Shown here: positions 1 through 8,604 of the stretch, piece after piece
How positions within the stretch are numbered: position 1 is the first letter of the stretch
Layout of the letters: each line of letters opens with the position of its first letter
Assembly: GCF_009799925.1 (NCBI RefSeq)
Contig: NZ_WELK01000010.1
Location: 13,423-77,422 of the forward strand
Reading direction: 5' to 3'
DNA length: 64,000 bases
Origin: Pseudomonas sp. R-28-1W-6
Lineage (GTDB): Bacteria > Pseudomonadota > Gammaproteobacteria > Pseudomonadales > Pseudomonadaceae
Notes under the pieces: model-generated
The model's database searches: none
What the model saw: only the letters and a program-made list of their open reading frames with translations
Told to the model about the DNA's origin: nothing
Translations under genes and position numbers: made by a program

Positions 1-228
1 GACACCGAGCCACCCCAGAAGCATCGCGGCTGAAGCCGCTCCCACAGAAAGAAGGCGCCCGGCCTGAACGATGAAGCGACCTGCAACCCCCTCGTAGGAG
101 GAGCCTCGGCCGCGAAAGCAGGCGACACCGAGCCACCCCAGAAGCATCGCGGCTGAAGCCGCTCCCACAGAAAGAAGGTGCCCGGCCTGAACGATGAAGC
201 GACCTGCAACCCCTCCTACCATCCGCAG
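1..228. repeat. Tandem REP/BIME block at the window edge
   Basis: Two near-identical copies of a unit about 122 bp long start at 1 and 123. Each begins GACACCGAGCCACCCCAGAA and carries the palindrome GCGGCTGAAGCCGC, followed by CTCCCACAG. Between the palindromes lies an oppositely oriented element, GTAGGAGGAGCCTCGGCCGCG. Alternating inverted REPs define a BIME. The array may continue left of the window. No gene is seen here. Confidence 0.8.
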
Positions 229-1779
229 TCAGCGCCGCGCCGCCTCCGGCCGGTAGCCCAGGCGCAGCCCGCCCCAATGCCGCCCGCGAATGTGGATCGG
301 CACCGACAGGTCGTGCATCTGCTCGCCGGTGTCGCGGGTGTAGGTCTGCAACAGCAGCGGCTGCTGGTGGCTGCCGCAGCGGCGGCCGGTGCGGTCGTTG
401 AACAGGCGCTTGCTGCGGCAATGCAGGCGGTCATGCTGCGGGTCGCCGGTGGGCGCCTGGCTGAACGCCTGGTTGTGGGTCGGCACGTAGCCTTCCGGGG
501 TGCAGGCAATGGCGAACACCAGGCCCTCGTGCTGGCTCAGCAGCGGTTCCTGGATGCCCGGCAGGACGCTGTCGGCATAGCGGTCGAAGGCCGTGGTGTA
601 GCGCTGCGGGTCGCTGCCCGGCTGCGGCTTGTAGTGGCGGTCGAACAGCGCGCCTTCGCTGATCTGACCGCTGGCCAGGTCCGCCTCGAAGCGCTCGGCG
701 ATGCGCTGGGCGCCCTCGCGGGCCAGGTTGTAGACGCGCTGGTGGTAATCATCCAGGCCGACCTCGGCCAGCCGCTCGCTGATCGCCTCGGCCTGGCCCT
801 CCAGGGCGCTGGCCGCCACGCTCAGGCGCTCGGTCTGCTCGTCGCTGGCGGCCAGGTCCTCGCGCAGTTGCTCGACGGCATGGAACAGCTCGTCCAGCGC
901 CAGGCGGTTGTCGCGCGCGCCGCTGGCGATGGTCTGCATCTGCCCTTCCACGCCCACCGCCAGGCTGGCGATGCCATCCAGCTGCTCGCCGGCCTGCACC
1001 ACCTGCTGCACGCCGCCCGCGAGATCGGCGGACAGCTGGCGGATCTGCTCGACGGCGGCCGAGGTGTCCTGCTGGATGTCGCGCACCATCAGGCCGACTT
1101 CCTCGGTGGCGCTGGCCGTGCGCGCGGCCAGGCCGCGCACCTCGTCGGCGACCACGGCAAAGCCGCGGCCGTGCTCGCCGGCACGCGCTGCCTCGATGGC
1201 GGCGTTGAGCGCCAGCAGGTTGGTCTGGCTGGCGATGGACTGGATCACCTGGGTGACCCGCTGGATTTCCTCGCTGCGCTGGTTGAGCCGCTCGATCAGC
1301 TCGCGGCTGGTGCTGGCGCGCTCGCTCAACTGGTGCATGCAGGCGATCGCCTGCTGCAGGCCGGCACGTCCGCTGTCGCTGTTCTGGCGTACCGTGCTGG
1401 AGGCCTGCAGGCCCTGCTGGCTGAGTTCGGCGGTGGCATTCTCGGTGACGATCATCTGCTCGGCGCTGCTGACAATGCGCGCGGCGGCATCCAGCATCGA
1501 CTCCAGCTTCTGCGCCAGACGCTGCACGGCAAAGCTGACCCCGGCGGCGGACAGCGCATTGTGGCTGGTGGCCTGGGACAGGTCGCGGGTCAGCCCGGCC
1601 AGGTCGGCCTGCTCGGCCACCGGCTCGGCCTGCGGCGCGCGGCGCAGCAGCGGCAGCCAGAACAGCAGGCACAGCAGCCCGAGCGCCAGCCACAGCGGCC
1701 AGTCGAACCACGCCCCCAGCAGCACGGCGGCGCTCTGCAACAAGGGGATCAACCAGGGGCGAAACGACCGTGCATGCAT
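229..1779 (-). CDS. Methyl-accepting chemotaxis protein with a C-terminal sensor domain
   Basis: This chemoreceptor of about 516 residues passes a stimulus to CheA/CheW. Two membrane segments (about residues 8-24 and 28-44) are separated by only a short turn, so it has no periplasmic sensor. The methyl-accepting coiled coil covers about 60-340, with the signalling tip [19 protein letters not shown] followed by [16 protein letters not shown] near 181-222. The C-terminal domain (about 370-516) has the conserved [21 protein letters not shown] and [19 protein letters not shown] motifs seen in cytosolic sensor domains of many Pseudomonas receptors. I chose the ATG at 1779 because GAGG lies about seven bases upstream; the frame is open to 1836 without a ribosome site. 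The ligand cannot be told from sequence. Confidence 0.9.
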   Translation of the reverse strand: MHARSFRPWLIPLLQSAAVLLGAWFDWPLWLALGLLCLLFWLPLLRRAPQAEPVAEQADLAGLTRDLSQATSHNALSAAGVSFAVQRLAQKLESMLDAAARIVSSAEQMIVTENATAELSQQGLQASSTVRQNSDSGRAGLQQAIACMHQLSERASTSRELIERLNQRSEEIQRVTQVIQSIASQTNLLALNAAIEAARAGEHGRGFAVVADEVRGLAARTASATEEVGLMVRDIQQDTSAAVEQIRQLSADLAGGVQQVVQAGEQLDGIASLAVGVEGQMQTIASGARDNRLALDELFHAVEQLREDLAASDEQTERLSVAASALEGQAEAISERLAEVGLDDYHQRVYNLAREGAQRIAERFEADLASGQISEGALFDRHYKPQPGSDPQRYTTAFDRYADSVLPGIQEPLLSQHEGLVFAIACTPEGYVPTHNQAFSQAPTGDPQHDRLHCRSKRLFNDRTGRRCGSHQQPLLLQTYTRDTGEQMHDLSVPIHIRGRHWGGLRLGYRPEAARR

Positions 1780-1983
1780 ACCTGACCTCGTACTGACTGC
1801 AGACTGGAAGGGGTCGCCGCACAGGCTTTGCGACACGACCCGACACTAGATGGCGAGACCCGCATTGGTGCACGGCAGCGGGCCGGGCACCATAGAACCT
1901 TGGTGGTAGAAGCCCGTCGGGCGGGTTGGCCATTGGGAGGGGATGCTCGCCATGCGGACGGCAACAGATAGCGCCAATCCCGC

Positions 1984-2063
1984 CGTAGGAGGGGCTTCAG
2001 CCGCGATAGGCCGGCAACACCGGGCCATCCAGGGCGTCGCGGCTGAAGCCGCTCCCACAAAAA
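1984..2063. repeat. Inverted REP pair (BIME), GGCTTCAGCC family
   Basis: GTAGGAGGGGCTTCAGCCGC and its inverted partner GCGGCTGAAGCCGCTCCCAC are separated by about 40 bp. The rest of 1780-2183 holds no gene. It contains this pair and the pedH terminator. Confidence 0.8.
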
Positions 2064-2096
2064 AGCATCTCCCGAGCGTCCCACACGCCCACAACG

Positions 2097-2137
2097 CAAA
2101 AACCCGGAGTCGACACCGTCGGCTCCGGGTTGTGCTT
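2097..2137 (-). terminator. Rho-independent terminator of the PQQ alcohol dehydrogenase gene
   Basis: Read on the minus strand, AACCCGGAG and CTCCGGGTT pair, extended by CCGAC/GTCGA, and are followed by TTTTG. The hairpin lies about 50 bases past the stop codon at 2184. Confidence 0.75.
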
Positions 2138-2183
2138 CAGCGCTTCACCCTCCCCCTGGCGGGTTCGGGTCAACTGCTGCGGC

Positions 2184-3962
2184 TTACTTCTTGGCGACCA
2201 GGTCCTTGGGCAGCTTGAAGGTCCAGATCATGCCGCCCTGGTCGAGGTTCTTGATGCGCTTGGCCACTTCGCCACCCCACAGCGGCACCGCACCACCCCA
2301 GCCGGACAGCACGGTGACGTACTGCTCGCCGTCCATTTCCCAGGTGATCGGCGAGGCGATCACGCCGGAACCGGTGTTGAACTCATAGAGTTTCTTGCCG
2401 GTCTTGGCATCGAAGGCCATCAGGTAGCCTTCCGGGTTGCCGGTGAACACCAGGTTGCCCTTGGTCGCCAGCACCCCGCCCCACAGCGGCGCGTAGTTCT
2501 TGTAGCGCCAGACTTCCTTGCCGGTCTTCGGGTCGATGGCGCGCAGCACGCCGATGTAGTCCTCGTTCAGCGGCTTGATGGTGAAGCCGGCGCCCAGGTA
2601 GGCCGCGCCCTTCTTGTAGGACACGCCCTCGTTCCACATGTCCATGCCCCACTCGTTGGACGGCACGTAGAACAGCCCGGTGTCCTGACTGTAGGCCATC
2701 GGCATCCAGTTCTTGCCGCCGAGGAAGGACGGCGCGACGAACACCGAGCTGCCCTTCTTCGCGTCACCCGGCGCGCCCGGACGGTGGGCCTCGTCGTAGA
2801 TCGGCCGGCCGGTCTTGTCCAGGCCCTTGGCCCAGGTGATCTTGTCGACGAACGGGAAGCCGCGGATGAAGTCGCCGTTGGTGCGGTCCAACACGTAGAA
2901 GAAGCCGTTACGGTCGGCGGTGGCCGCCGCCTTCACGGTCTTGCCGCCGGCCTGGTAGTCGAACGACACCAGTTCGTTGACGCCGTCGTAGTCCCAGCCG
3001 TCGTGCGGGGTGGTCTGGAAGTGCCACTTGATCGAGCCGTCTTCCGGGTTCAGCGCCAGGCGCGAGGAGGAGAACAGGTTGTCGCCCGGACGCAGGTGCG
3101 AGTTCCACGGCGACGGGTTGCCGGTGCCGAAGAACAGCGAGTCGGTGGTCGGGTCGTAGAAGCCGCCCAGCCACGGGGCCGCGCCGCCGGTCTTCCACAG
3201 GTCGCCCGGCCAGGTCTTGCCCGGCGCGCCGCCGGAGATGCCGTTCTCCACCGGCTTGCCGTCCTTGTAGACGTAGCCCATGTGGCCTTCCACGGTCGGC
3301 CGGGTCCACAGCAGCTCGCCGTTACTCGGGTTGTAGGCCTCGATCTTGCCGACCACGCCGAACTCGCCACCGGCCACGCCGGTGATCAGCATGCCCTTGG
3401 CGATCAGCGGCGCCGCGGAGATGGAGTAACCGGCCTTGTAGTCGGCCACAGTCTTCTTCCACACCACCTTGCCGGTGTCCTTGTTCAGGGCGACCAGCTT
3501 GGCGTCGAGGGTGCCGAAGATCACCAGGTCGCCGTACAGGGCCACACCGCGGTTGATCACGTCGCAGCACGGCATGATGCCGTCCGGCAGGCGAGCGTCG
3601 TACTGCCAGAGCTTCTTGCCGGTGCGCGCGTCGGCGGCGAACACCCGCGAGTAGGAGGCGGTGACGTACATCACGCCGTCCTTGATCAGCGGCTGGGCCT
3701 GCTGGCCGCGCTGCTTCTCGCCGCCGAAGGACAACGCCCAGACCGGCCGCAGTTCCTTGACGTTGTTGCTGTTCAAGGTATCCAGGGTGCTGTAGCGCTG
3801 GCCCTGCTGGTTGATGCCGTTGACCACCACCTGGTCGTTACGCTTGCCACTGGCGCTGATGTCTTCATCAGTCACGCCGGCCTGCGCCGTCAGGCTGGCC
3901 AGGGTGACCGCGGCAAACAGCGCCGTGCGGACGAAGGGTTGGGTGAGACCGTTGTGCTTCAT
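2184..3962 (-). CDS. pedH: PQQ-dependent alcohol dehydrogenase, lanthanide (PedH) type
   Basis: This periplasmic quinoprotein of 592 residues oxidises alcohols to aldehydes and passes electrons to cytochrome c550. A signal peptide (residues 1-28, ending AQA-G) precedes an eight-bladed propeller. The adjacent Cys132-Cys133 pair forms the vicinal disulfide next to PQQ. Predicted metal ligands are Glu200, Asn282 and the catalytic Asp324. Asp326, two residues later (WDYDG), is the extra ligand typical of lanthanide-dependent PedH and XoxF. Calcium enzymes such as ExaA and PedE have Ser there (WDFSG, from memory). The length also fits PedH better than ExaA. I chose the ATG at 3962 because GAGG lies eight bases upstream. 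It is divergent from the binding-protein gene at 4460, and a shared motif at 4075 suggests coregulation with other PQQ genes. Confidence 0.9.
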   Translation of the reverse strand: MKHNGLTQPFVRTALFAAVTLASLTAQAGVTDEDISASGKRNDQVVVNGINQQGQRYSTLDTLNSNNVKELRPVWALSFGGEKQRGQQAQPLIKDGVMYVTASYSRVFAADARTGKKLWQYDARLPDGIMPCCDVINRGVALYGDLVIFGTLDAKLVALNKDTGKVVWKKTVADYKAGYSISAAPLIAKGMLITGVAGGEFGVVGKIEAYNPSNGELLWTRPTVEGHMGYVYKDGKPVENGISGGAPGKTWPGDLWKTGGAAPWLGGFYDPTTDSLFFGTGNPSPWNSHLRPGDNLFSSSRLALNPEDGSIKWHFQTTPHDGWDYDGVNELVSFDYQAGGKTVKAAATADRNGFFYVLDRTNGDFIRGFPFVDKITWAKGLDKTGRPIYDEAHRPGAPGDAKKGSSVFVAPSFLGGKNWMPMAYSQDTGLFYVPSNEWGMDMWNEGVSYKKGAAYLGAGFTIKPLNEDYIGVLRAIDPKTGKEVWRYKNYAPLWGGVLATKGNLVFTGNPEGYLMAFDAKTGKKLYEFNTGSGVIASPITWEMDGEQYVTVLSGWGGAVPLWGGEVAKRIKNLDQGGMIWTFKLPKDLVAKK

Positions 3963-4074
3963 TGCGGCTACCTCTGCGGGCTTGTTGTTGTGTCCGGGAA
4001 AGTTTCCCGGTCTGCGACGAATTCTTGGTTTGCCGCGCCTGCTCAACAATTGACCGCAGTGCCGAATTCCCTAG

Positions 4075-4087
4075 TTCCTTGGTAGCA
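4075..4087 (-). promoter_or_regulatory. Candidate PQQ-regulon motif upstream of pedH
   Basis: On the plus strand TTCCTTGGTAGCA, preceded by CTAG, lies about 115 bases upstream of the pedH start. Similar sites precede pedF, the ABC exporter operon, the CXXCW gene and nosP. The regulator is inferred (ErbR/AgmR or another LuxR-type response regulator), not shown. Confidence 0.45.
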
Positions 4088-4115
4088 ATACCCGCCCCGC
4101 ACAGCACACAGTTCC

Positions 4116-4295
4116 CCCTGTGGCAGCGGCTTCAACCGCGATCGGCCGGCAACCCCGATGCACCGCCAAAAGCATCGCGGCCAAGGCCCCTCCCACAAAG
4201 CCCCCACACCAATCCCCTGTAGGAGGGGCCTTGGCCGCGTCCCCAGGCAACCCCGCGCCACCCGCCAGAGCGTCGCGGCCGAAGCCGCTCCCACC
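4116..4295. repeat. Cluster of four REP elements between pedH and the binding-protein gene
   Basis: Four palindromic REP copies alternate in orientation: GGCTTCAACCGCGAT, ATCGCGGCCAAGGCCCCTCC, GGAGGGGCCTTGGCCGCG and TCGCGGCCGAAGCCGCTCC. The 497-base gap 3963-4459 otherwise holds the pedH regulatory region and no gene. Confidence 0.8.
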
Positions 4296-4459
4296 CAAGC
4301 CCATCCCACGCGGCTCAGCGCACGCAGCCCGCCGCAAACAGACTCACTGCCACAAAAGCAGCCCCCAACCTAAGTCGCACGCCCATCGGCACAAGGGGGC
4401 ATGGCCGCGCCGCCGCCGGCGCCGTACAACAGCCGCTCCTGCCCACAAGGAGTGCCGCC

Positions 4460-5698
4460 ATGCACCGCCTGCTCACCGGCCTGCTGCTCGCCGGCCTGTT
4501 CACCCTGCCCGCCTACGCTGCCGACAGCGTGAAGATCGGCCTCAACTACCCGCGCACCGGCAACTACAAGGACGAAGGCCTGGAACTGCGGCGCGGCGCC
4601 CTGCTCGCCGTCGACGCCATCAACCGCGAAGGCGGCGTGCTCGGCCGCCCGCTGCAGCTGCTCAGCGAAAACACCGCCTCGCGCGCCGAACAGGCCCGCG
4701 ACAACATTGACCGCTTCGCCAGCCAGGACGCGCGCATGGTGTTCGGCGGCGCCACCAGCGAAGAAGCCATCGCCGCCGGCCAGCGCGCCCGCGAGCGCGG
4801 CCTGCTGTACTTCGCCACCTTGAGCTACGCCAACGAAGTCACCGGCCAGGCCGGCCACCGCTACCTGTTCCGCGAATCCAACAGCGCCCTGATGAGCGCC
4901 CGCGTACTCGGCGAATACCTGTCCTGGCACATGCCGCGCCGCCGCTACCACTACGTGATCCTCGACGACGCCTGGGGCCGCAGCATGGAAAGCGCCCTGC
5001 GCCAGGCCACCGGCAGCACCGACCGCGCCCGCCACGGCCGCACCGCCCTGCCCACCGGCCTGGTGCGCCGCGAGCAATACCGCGACGCCCTGGCCAAGGC
5101 CGCCAAGAGCGAGGCCGACGTGCTGGTTCTGGTCCTGCTCGGGGAAAACCTGCAGCGCAGCATGCGCCTGGTGCACAACATGGGCCTGAAACAGCGCATG
5201 CAGGTGATCGTGCCCAACCTGACCAAGAGCGTGGTGCAACAGGCCGGCCCGCTGGTGATGGAAGACGTGATCGGCACCGAAGCCTGGACCTGGGACCTGC
5301 CCAAACAGGACAACAACCCCCAAGGCCAGGCCTTCGTCGAACGCTACATCGCCGAATACCAGGAGTACCCCGGCAGCACCACCGCCTCCGCCTACTCCAT
5401 CGTCCGCCAGTGGGCCGACGCCGTGCAGCGCAGCAACAGCCTGGACAGCGAAATCCTGATCAAGGCCCTCGAAGACCACCGCTACAGCCTGCTCAAGGAC
5501 CCGCAGCAATGGCGCGCCTTCGACCACCAGAACGTGCAGAGCATCCTCGCCGTGCGCGTGCGCAGCCGCGCCGCGGTGATGGCCGACCCGTTCAAGCAGG
5601 ACTACTTCGAAATCATCCACCGCATGGCCGGCGAGCAGGCCGCCCCCAGCCTGGACGACTGGCAACAGGAGCGCGGCGACATCCTCACCCTGCAATAA
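4460..5698 (+). CDS. Periplasmic substrate-binding protein, type 1 (branched-chain amino acid family fold)
   Basis: This exported solute-binding protein has 412 residues. A signal peptide (about 1-20, AYA-ADS) leads into SVKIGLNYPRTGNYKDEGLE and LLAVDAINREGGVLGRPLQL, the hallmark start of type 1 periplasmic binding proteins. The start ATG has AAGGAG seven to eight bases upstream. No permease or ATPase lies beside it. It shares its upstream region with divergent pedH, and a second type 1 protein starts the exporter operon at 11074, so a role in alcohol oxidation or its signalling is more likely than amino acid uptake. The ligand is unknown. Confidence 0.8.
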   Translation: MHRLLTGLLLAGLFTLPAYAADSVKIGLNYPRTGNYKDEGLELRRGALLAVDAINREGGVLGRPLQLLSENTASRAEQARDNIDRFASQDARMVFGGATSEEAIAAGQRARERGLLYFATLSYANEVTGQAGHRYLFRESNSALMSARVLGEYLSWHMPRRRYHYVILDDAWGRSMESALRQATGSTDRARHGRTALPTGLVRREQYRDALAKAAKSEADVLVLVLLGENLQRSMRLVHNMGLKQRMQVIVPNLTKSVVQQAGPLVMEDVIGTEAWTWDLPKQDNNPQGQAFVERYIAEYQEYPGSTTASAYSIVRQWADAVQRSNSLDSEILIKALEDHRYSLLKDPQQWRAFDHQNVQSILAVRVRSRAAVMADPFKQDYFEIIHRMAGEQAAPSLDDWQQERGDILTLQ

Positions 5699-5724
5699 CC
5701 CCCGCCTCCCCGGCGCGGCCGCCC

Positions 5725-5789
5725 TGTAGGGTGCGCCGCGCGCACCACTCCCACACCGAGCCGCCCCGGTGCGCACGGCGCACCCTACG
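5725..5789. repeat. Inverted pair of GTAG-GGTGCGCC REP elements
   Basis: TGTAGGGTGCGCCGCGCGCA and the inverted GCGCACGGCGCACCCTACG form a BIME. The remaining gap 5790-6153 holds no convincing gene. It contains one further hairpin (CAGCCCGC at 5984, GCGGGCTG at 6004) of unknown role. Confidence 0.85.
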
Positions 5790-6153
5790 CAGAGCCAGAG
5801 CGCCTGGGTCCGGACAGGCTGCGGGCAACTGGCTAGCTGGGCGGCCAAGCGCACTGTTCTTTTGTGCGAAGGGGCTTGCCGCCGTTGCGGCCGCTTGATG
5901 CCCTGAACGCTGTTGCGCTGGTGCACACAGGCTCAAACAGAACAAGGGATTGGTAGACGGCAAGGGACGTTATCCGCCTCGTACAGCCCGCACGCGATAT
6001 CAGGCGGGCTGCGCATTTCGGGATAGATCCCGCGACAGCCCCCTGAACGCAGCCGGCATCACGACTCCAGCAGCCAACGGCTAACATTGATTCAGGCTGA
6101 GACCGCTTCGTGGTTCGACTTGATTCAGGCGGCAAGCAACAAGGAGTGAGCGC

Positions 6154-6564
6154 ATGAATGATCTTGAGAAATTGCAAAGCATCCTTGCCGCTAGCCCTAA
6201 ACCGGCATGCGCAGCGCTACTTCCGTTTTCGATAATCGACGCTTCGGCTGAGCATGGCTTTGTAAAGGTCGAATTCGCACCACAACCGGCATTTGGCAAC
6301 ATGTTTGGCAATGTCCAAGGTGGCTTCGCCGTGGCAATGCTTGACCTACCCATTTCATTAGCGGGCTTCCTCAAGCTGCAGCAATGGCTGCCAACCATCG
6401 AAGTCAAAACCAGCTTCCTGGCTCCGCTTAAGCTAGGCACCTGCATCGGCGAGGCCACCATCATCCGCGCAGGAAAATCCATCGCCTTCGCTGAGGCGAG
6501 ACTGTTGGGGCCTGATGGGCAACTGGCCGTTCACGCCACGGCAACCTTAGCGGTCAAACACTAG
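6154..6564 (+). CDS. PaaI-family hotdog thioesterase
   Basis: This predicted cytoplasmic acyl-CoA thioesterase has 136 residues, the normal length for the family. The hotdog core motif is FGNVQGGFAVAMLD, with the usual active-site HGG replaced by QGG. The core strands EVKTSFLAPLKLG and AEARLLGPDGQLAVHATAT follow. AAGGAG lies about seven bases before the ATG. Codon and base use look less GC-rich than the PQQ genes around it, and no functional link to them is evident, so it may be a later insertion. It converges on the metallohydrolase gene with one base between the stops. The substrate is unknown. Confidence 0.75.
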   Translation: MNDLEKLQSILAASPKPACAALLPFSIIDASAEHGFVKVEFAPQPAFGNMFGNVQGGFAVAMLDLPISLAGFLKLQQWLPTIEVKTSFLAPLKLGTCIGEATIIRAGKSIAFAEARLLGPDGQLAVHATATLAVKH

Positions 6565-6565
6565 G

Positions 6566-7495
6566 CTAGCGGTCCACCCTGCCCAAGCCCTTCTGTTCAT
6601 AGCGCGGATACAGGTGGCTGACGCTGCGGATCAGCTCGTAGCGGCTCAGGCTGACCCCGGCGAAGCGTTCGGGGATCGGCGTGCGCAGCAACTCGTTCAT
6701 GTCCGCGCCCTGTGCCTCGCCGTCACGCAGGATCTGGTCGAGCCAGCCGAGGTAGTCGCGCATCTGCACGAAGGGTTGCTTGTCGGTGGCCAGCGGGCCG
6801 TGGCCGGGGACTATGACTTTCCAGGGCAGCGCTTCCAGGGTGGCGATATCCGCCAGCCAGATGTCCAGGCCGGGGCTGTTGGGGGTGGTCAGGGCGCGCT
6901 GGTAGAACACCAGGTCGCCGGCGAACAGCACGCCGGTGCTTTCGTCGAGGATGGCCAGGTCGGCGCCGGTGTGGCCGCTCAGGGCCAGCAGGCGCAGGCG
7001 GTGGCCGCCGACTTGCAGCGTTCCAGCTTCAACGGTCTGGTTGGGCAAGACCACTTCGGTGCCACGCATCCAGTCGCCGACCAGGCGGTACATGTTCTCC
7101 GCCATGGCGTTGCCCTGCTCTTCCAAGAGTTTTCGCGTACCGGCCAGGGCGGCGATGGGCACGTCGGCGAAGGCCTGGTTGCCCAGCACATGGTCCGGGT
7201 GGTGGTGGGTCAGCAGTAGCAGCTTGACCGGCTTGTTGCTGGTGGCGGCGATGGCCTGGCGCAGGGCTTCGCCGTAGCGCCTGGACGGGCCGCTGTCGAT
7301 CACCACCACGCCGTCATCGGTCTCGATGAAGGCGATGTTGACGATGTTGGCGCCGTTGTCCTGGGCGAAGTTTTCGGTGCTGCCCTGCAGCAGCCAGGTG
7401 CCCGGGGCGATCTGCCTGGGCTGCAGCTGGTAGGCGAGTTCGGCGTGGGCGCAGGCGCTGCACAGCAGCGCGAGCAACAGCAGGAATGGGCGCAT
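6566..7495 (-). CDS. Quinoprotein relay system zinc metallohydrolase (SoxH-like)
   Basis: This exported metallo-beta-lactamase-fold protein has 309 residues and a signal peptide (1-18, ending AHA). The zinc motif THHHPDH is at 96-102 (His97, His99, Asp101, His102). Further ligand motifs are LSGHTGADLAI, LFAGDLVF and VPGHGPL. Proteins of this type sit beside SoxYZ-like carriers in PQQ dehydrogenase clusters. By analogy with SoxH/SoxYZ they may act on a carrier-bound thiol intermediate, but no reaction is proven. The ATG at 7495 is supported by GAGG five bases upstream. The SoxYZ-like gene lies just upstream, with repeats between. Confidence 0.82.
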   Translation of the reverse strand: MRPFLLLLALLCSACAHAELAYQLQPRQIAPGTWLLQGSTENFAQDNGANIVNIAFIETDDGVVVIDSGPSRRYGEALRQAIAATSNKPVKLLLLTHHHPDHVLGNQAFADVPIAALAGTRKLLEEQGNAMAENMYRLVGDWMRGTEVVLPNQTVEAGTLQVGGHRLRLLALSGHTGADLAILDESTGVLFAGDLVFYQRALTTPNSPGLDIWLADIATLEALPWKVIVPGHGPLATDKQPFVQMRDYLGWLDQILRDGEAQGADMNELLRTPIPERFAGVSLSRYELIRSVSHLYPRYEQKGLGRVDR

Positions 7496-7525
7496 GGTCA
7501 CCTCATGAAGCCGGTTTACGATCAC

Positions 7526-7602
7526 GTAGGGTGCGCCGTGCGCACCAGAGACCTGTGCAGGGGTTGTGGTGCGCGCGGCCTAGGCGGCCCCACGCACCCT
7601 AC
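7526..7602. repeat. Inverted GTAG-GGTGCGCC REP pair at the end of the SoxYZ-like gene
   Basis: One element starts GTAGGGTGCGCCGTGCGCAC. The inverted one ends GCACCCTACG and contains the SoxYZ-like stop codon: CTA at 7599-7601 on the plus strand is TAG on the minus strand. Confidence 0.85.
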
Positions 7603-8363
7603 GGGTTTGCAGTGGGCTGGAAGTCGGCCTGGAATTCGTTGCCGTTGTTGTCGTGCAGCCACAGCTGGGTGCTGGGGTGGCCGCGCACCTCCAGGGTCAG
7701 GGTCGGGTTCTCGCTGACCGCCGGGAACAGGTCGAAGCGCGCCAGCACCTCGCCGTTGCTGCCACGCAGCTCGGCGCGGTCGAGGTAGAACTCCGGCACG
7801 CCGCCGACCAGGCCGTTGTCCATGGGGTGCGACACCTGCAGGCGCAGGCGCTGGTTGTCGCCACGGGCGAAGCTGCCGCCAAGCACCTGGCCGAGGCGGT
7901 CTTCCCAGCCGGGCTGGGCGCGCACCACGCTGGGCGCGGTGCAGCCGCCGCCGGCGGCGTCGATCCAGGCGGAGCCGACATGCCACACGCCGTCCTCGCC
8001 GAGCAGCGCGGCGCGGATCGGCGTGGCCTGTTCGACGCGGATACGGATGGCCAGCAGCGGCACGATCTCGGCGCTGGGGTAGAGGGTGAACACCTGCGGG
8101 ATGGGGTTGAGTTCGGCCCACAGCAGCATGCGGGTGAAGCGCCCGGGCAAGGCGCGGGCGTCGACTTCCACCGGCACCTGGCGCGAGTCTTCGGCGAACG
8201 GCGGCACGCTGACCTTGACCCGCTCATCGAAGACGAACGGCGCGCCGCCGAGCAGGCGGCTGTGGTGGTAATCCCACATCACCGAGGGCAGCGGATCACC
8301 CTCGACGGCCGCCGCCAGCAGCGGCAGGCCGGCCAGGCCGAGGAGCAGGGAACGTCTGTGCAT
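7599..8363 (-). CDS. Quinoprotein dehydrogenase-associated SoxYZ-like carrier
   Basis: This exported protein of 254 residues fuses SoxY-like and SoxZ-like halves. A signal peptide (1-19) is followed by the SoxY-like domain (about 27-150), which ends in the carrier motif AAGGGCTAPS with Cys141 as the likely attachment residue. The SoxZ-like immunoglobulin fold (about 160-254) contains ISHPM-like QVSHPMDNG. In true SoxYZ the cysteine carries sulfur intermediates on a C-terminal arm. Here the cysteine is internal because of the fusion. Its place with a PQQ dehydrogenase suggests a carrier or electron role, but this is untested. GGAGG precedes the ATG at 8363. The TAG stop is supplied by a REP element. 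Confidence 0.85.
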   Translation of the reverse strand: MHRRSLLLGLAGLPLLAAAVEGDPLPSVMWDYHHSRLLGGAPFVFDERVKVSVPPFAEDSRQVPVEVDARALPGRFTRMLLWAELNPIPQVFTLYPSAEIVPLLAIRIRVEQATPIRAALLGEDGVWHVGSAWIDAAGGGCTAPSVVRAQPGWEDRLGQVLGGSFARGDNQRLRLQVSHPMDNGLVGGVPEFYLDRAELRGSNGEVLARFDLFPAVSENPTLTLEVRGHPSTQLWLHDNNGNEFQADFQPTANP

Positions 8364-8414
8364 CGTGCCTCCGATCAATCCATTGGCTGTGGGGGTACGG
8401 GGTTGCATGGTTTT

Positions 8415-8598
8415 CTGTAGGAGGGGCCTTGGCCGCGACCAGAGCCCACACCGAGTTGCCGGTAATTCGCGGCTAAAGCCGCTCCCACACAAGCACTAAC
8501 ACCCCACGGCGCTGCTTTTCTGTGGGAGCGGCTTCAGCCGCGATCAGGACCACCACGGAGCGACCCGCCGTTCGCGGCCAAGGCCCCTCCCACAGCAC
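8415..8598. repeat. Cluster of four REP elements, GGCTTCAGCC/GGCCTTGGCC family
   Basis: GTAGGAGGGGCCTTGGCCGC, CGCGGCTAAAGCCGCTCCCA, TGGGAGCGGCTTCAGCCGCG and GCGGCCAAGGCCCCTCCCAC alternate in orientation. They fill most of the gap between the SoxYZ-like and binding-protein genes. Confidence 0.85.
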
Positions 8599-8604
8599 AA
8601 GCGT

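Noticed and set aside
178..1785. A long open frame on the plus strand opposite the chemotaxis receptor
   Set aside because: It lacks any recognisable domain, is Ala/Gly/Gln/Val-rich as antisense frames in GC-rich DNA are, and the minus-strand frame has a full receptor architecture.
2184..3962. Naming the quinoprotein exaA (calcium type)
   Set aside because: Asp326 in WDYDG and the shorter length fit PedH. ExaA and PedE have Ser at this position and an extra loop before it.
2130..4085. A 651-residue plus-strand frame opposite pedH
   Set aside because: It is the antisense shadow of the dehydrogenase, with no start site or motif of its own.
5984..6011. Hairpin CAGCCCGC/GCGGGCTG as a terminator
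   Set aside because: It has a 12-base loop and no T-run on either strand, and lies far from the nearest gene end.
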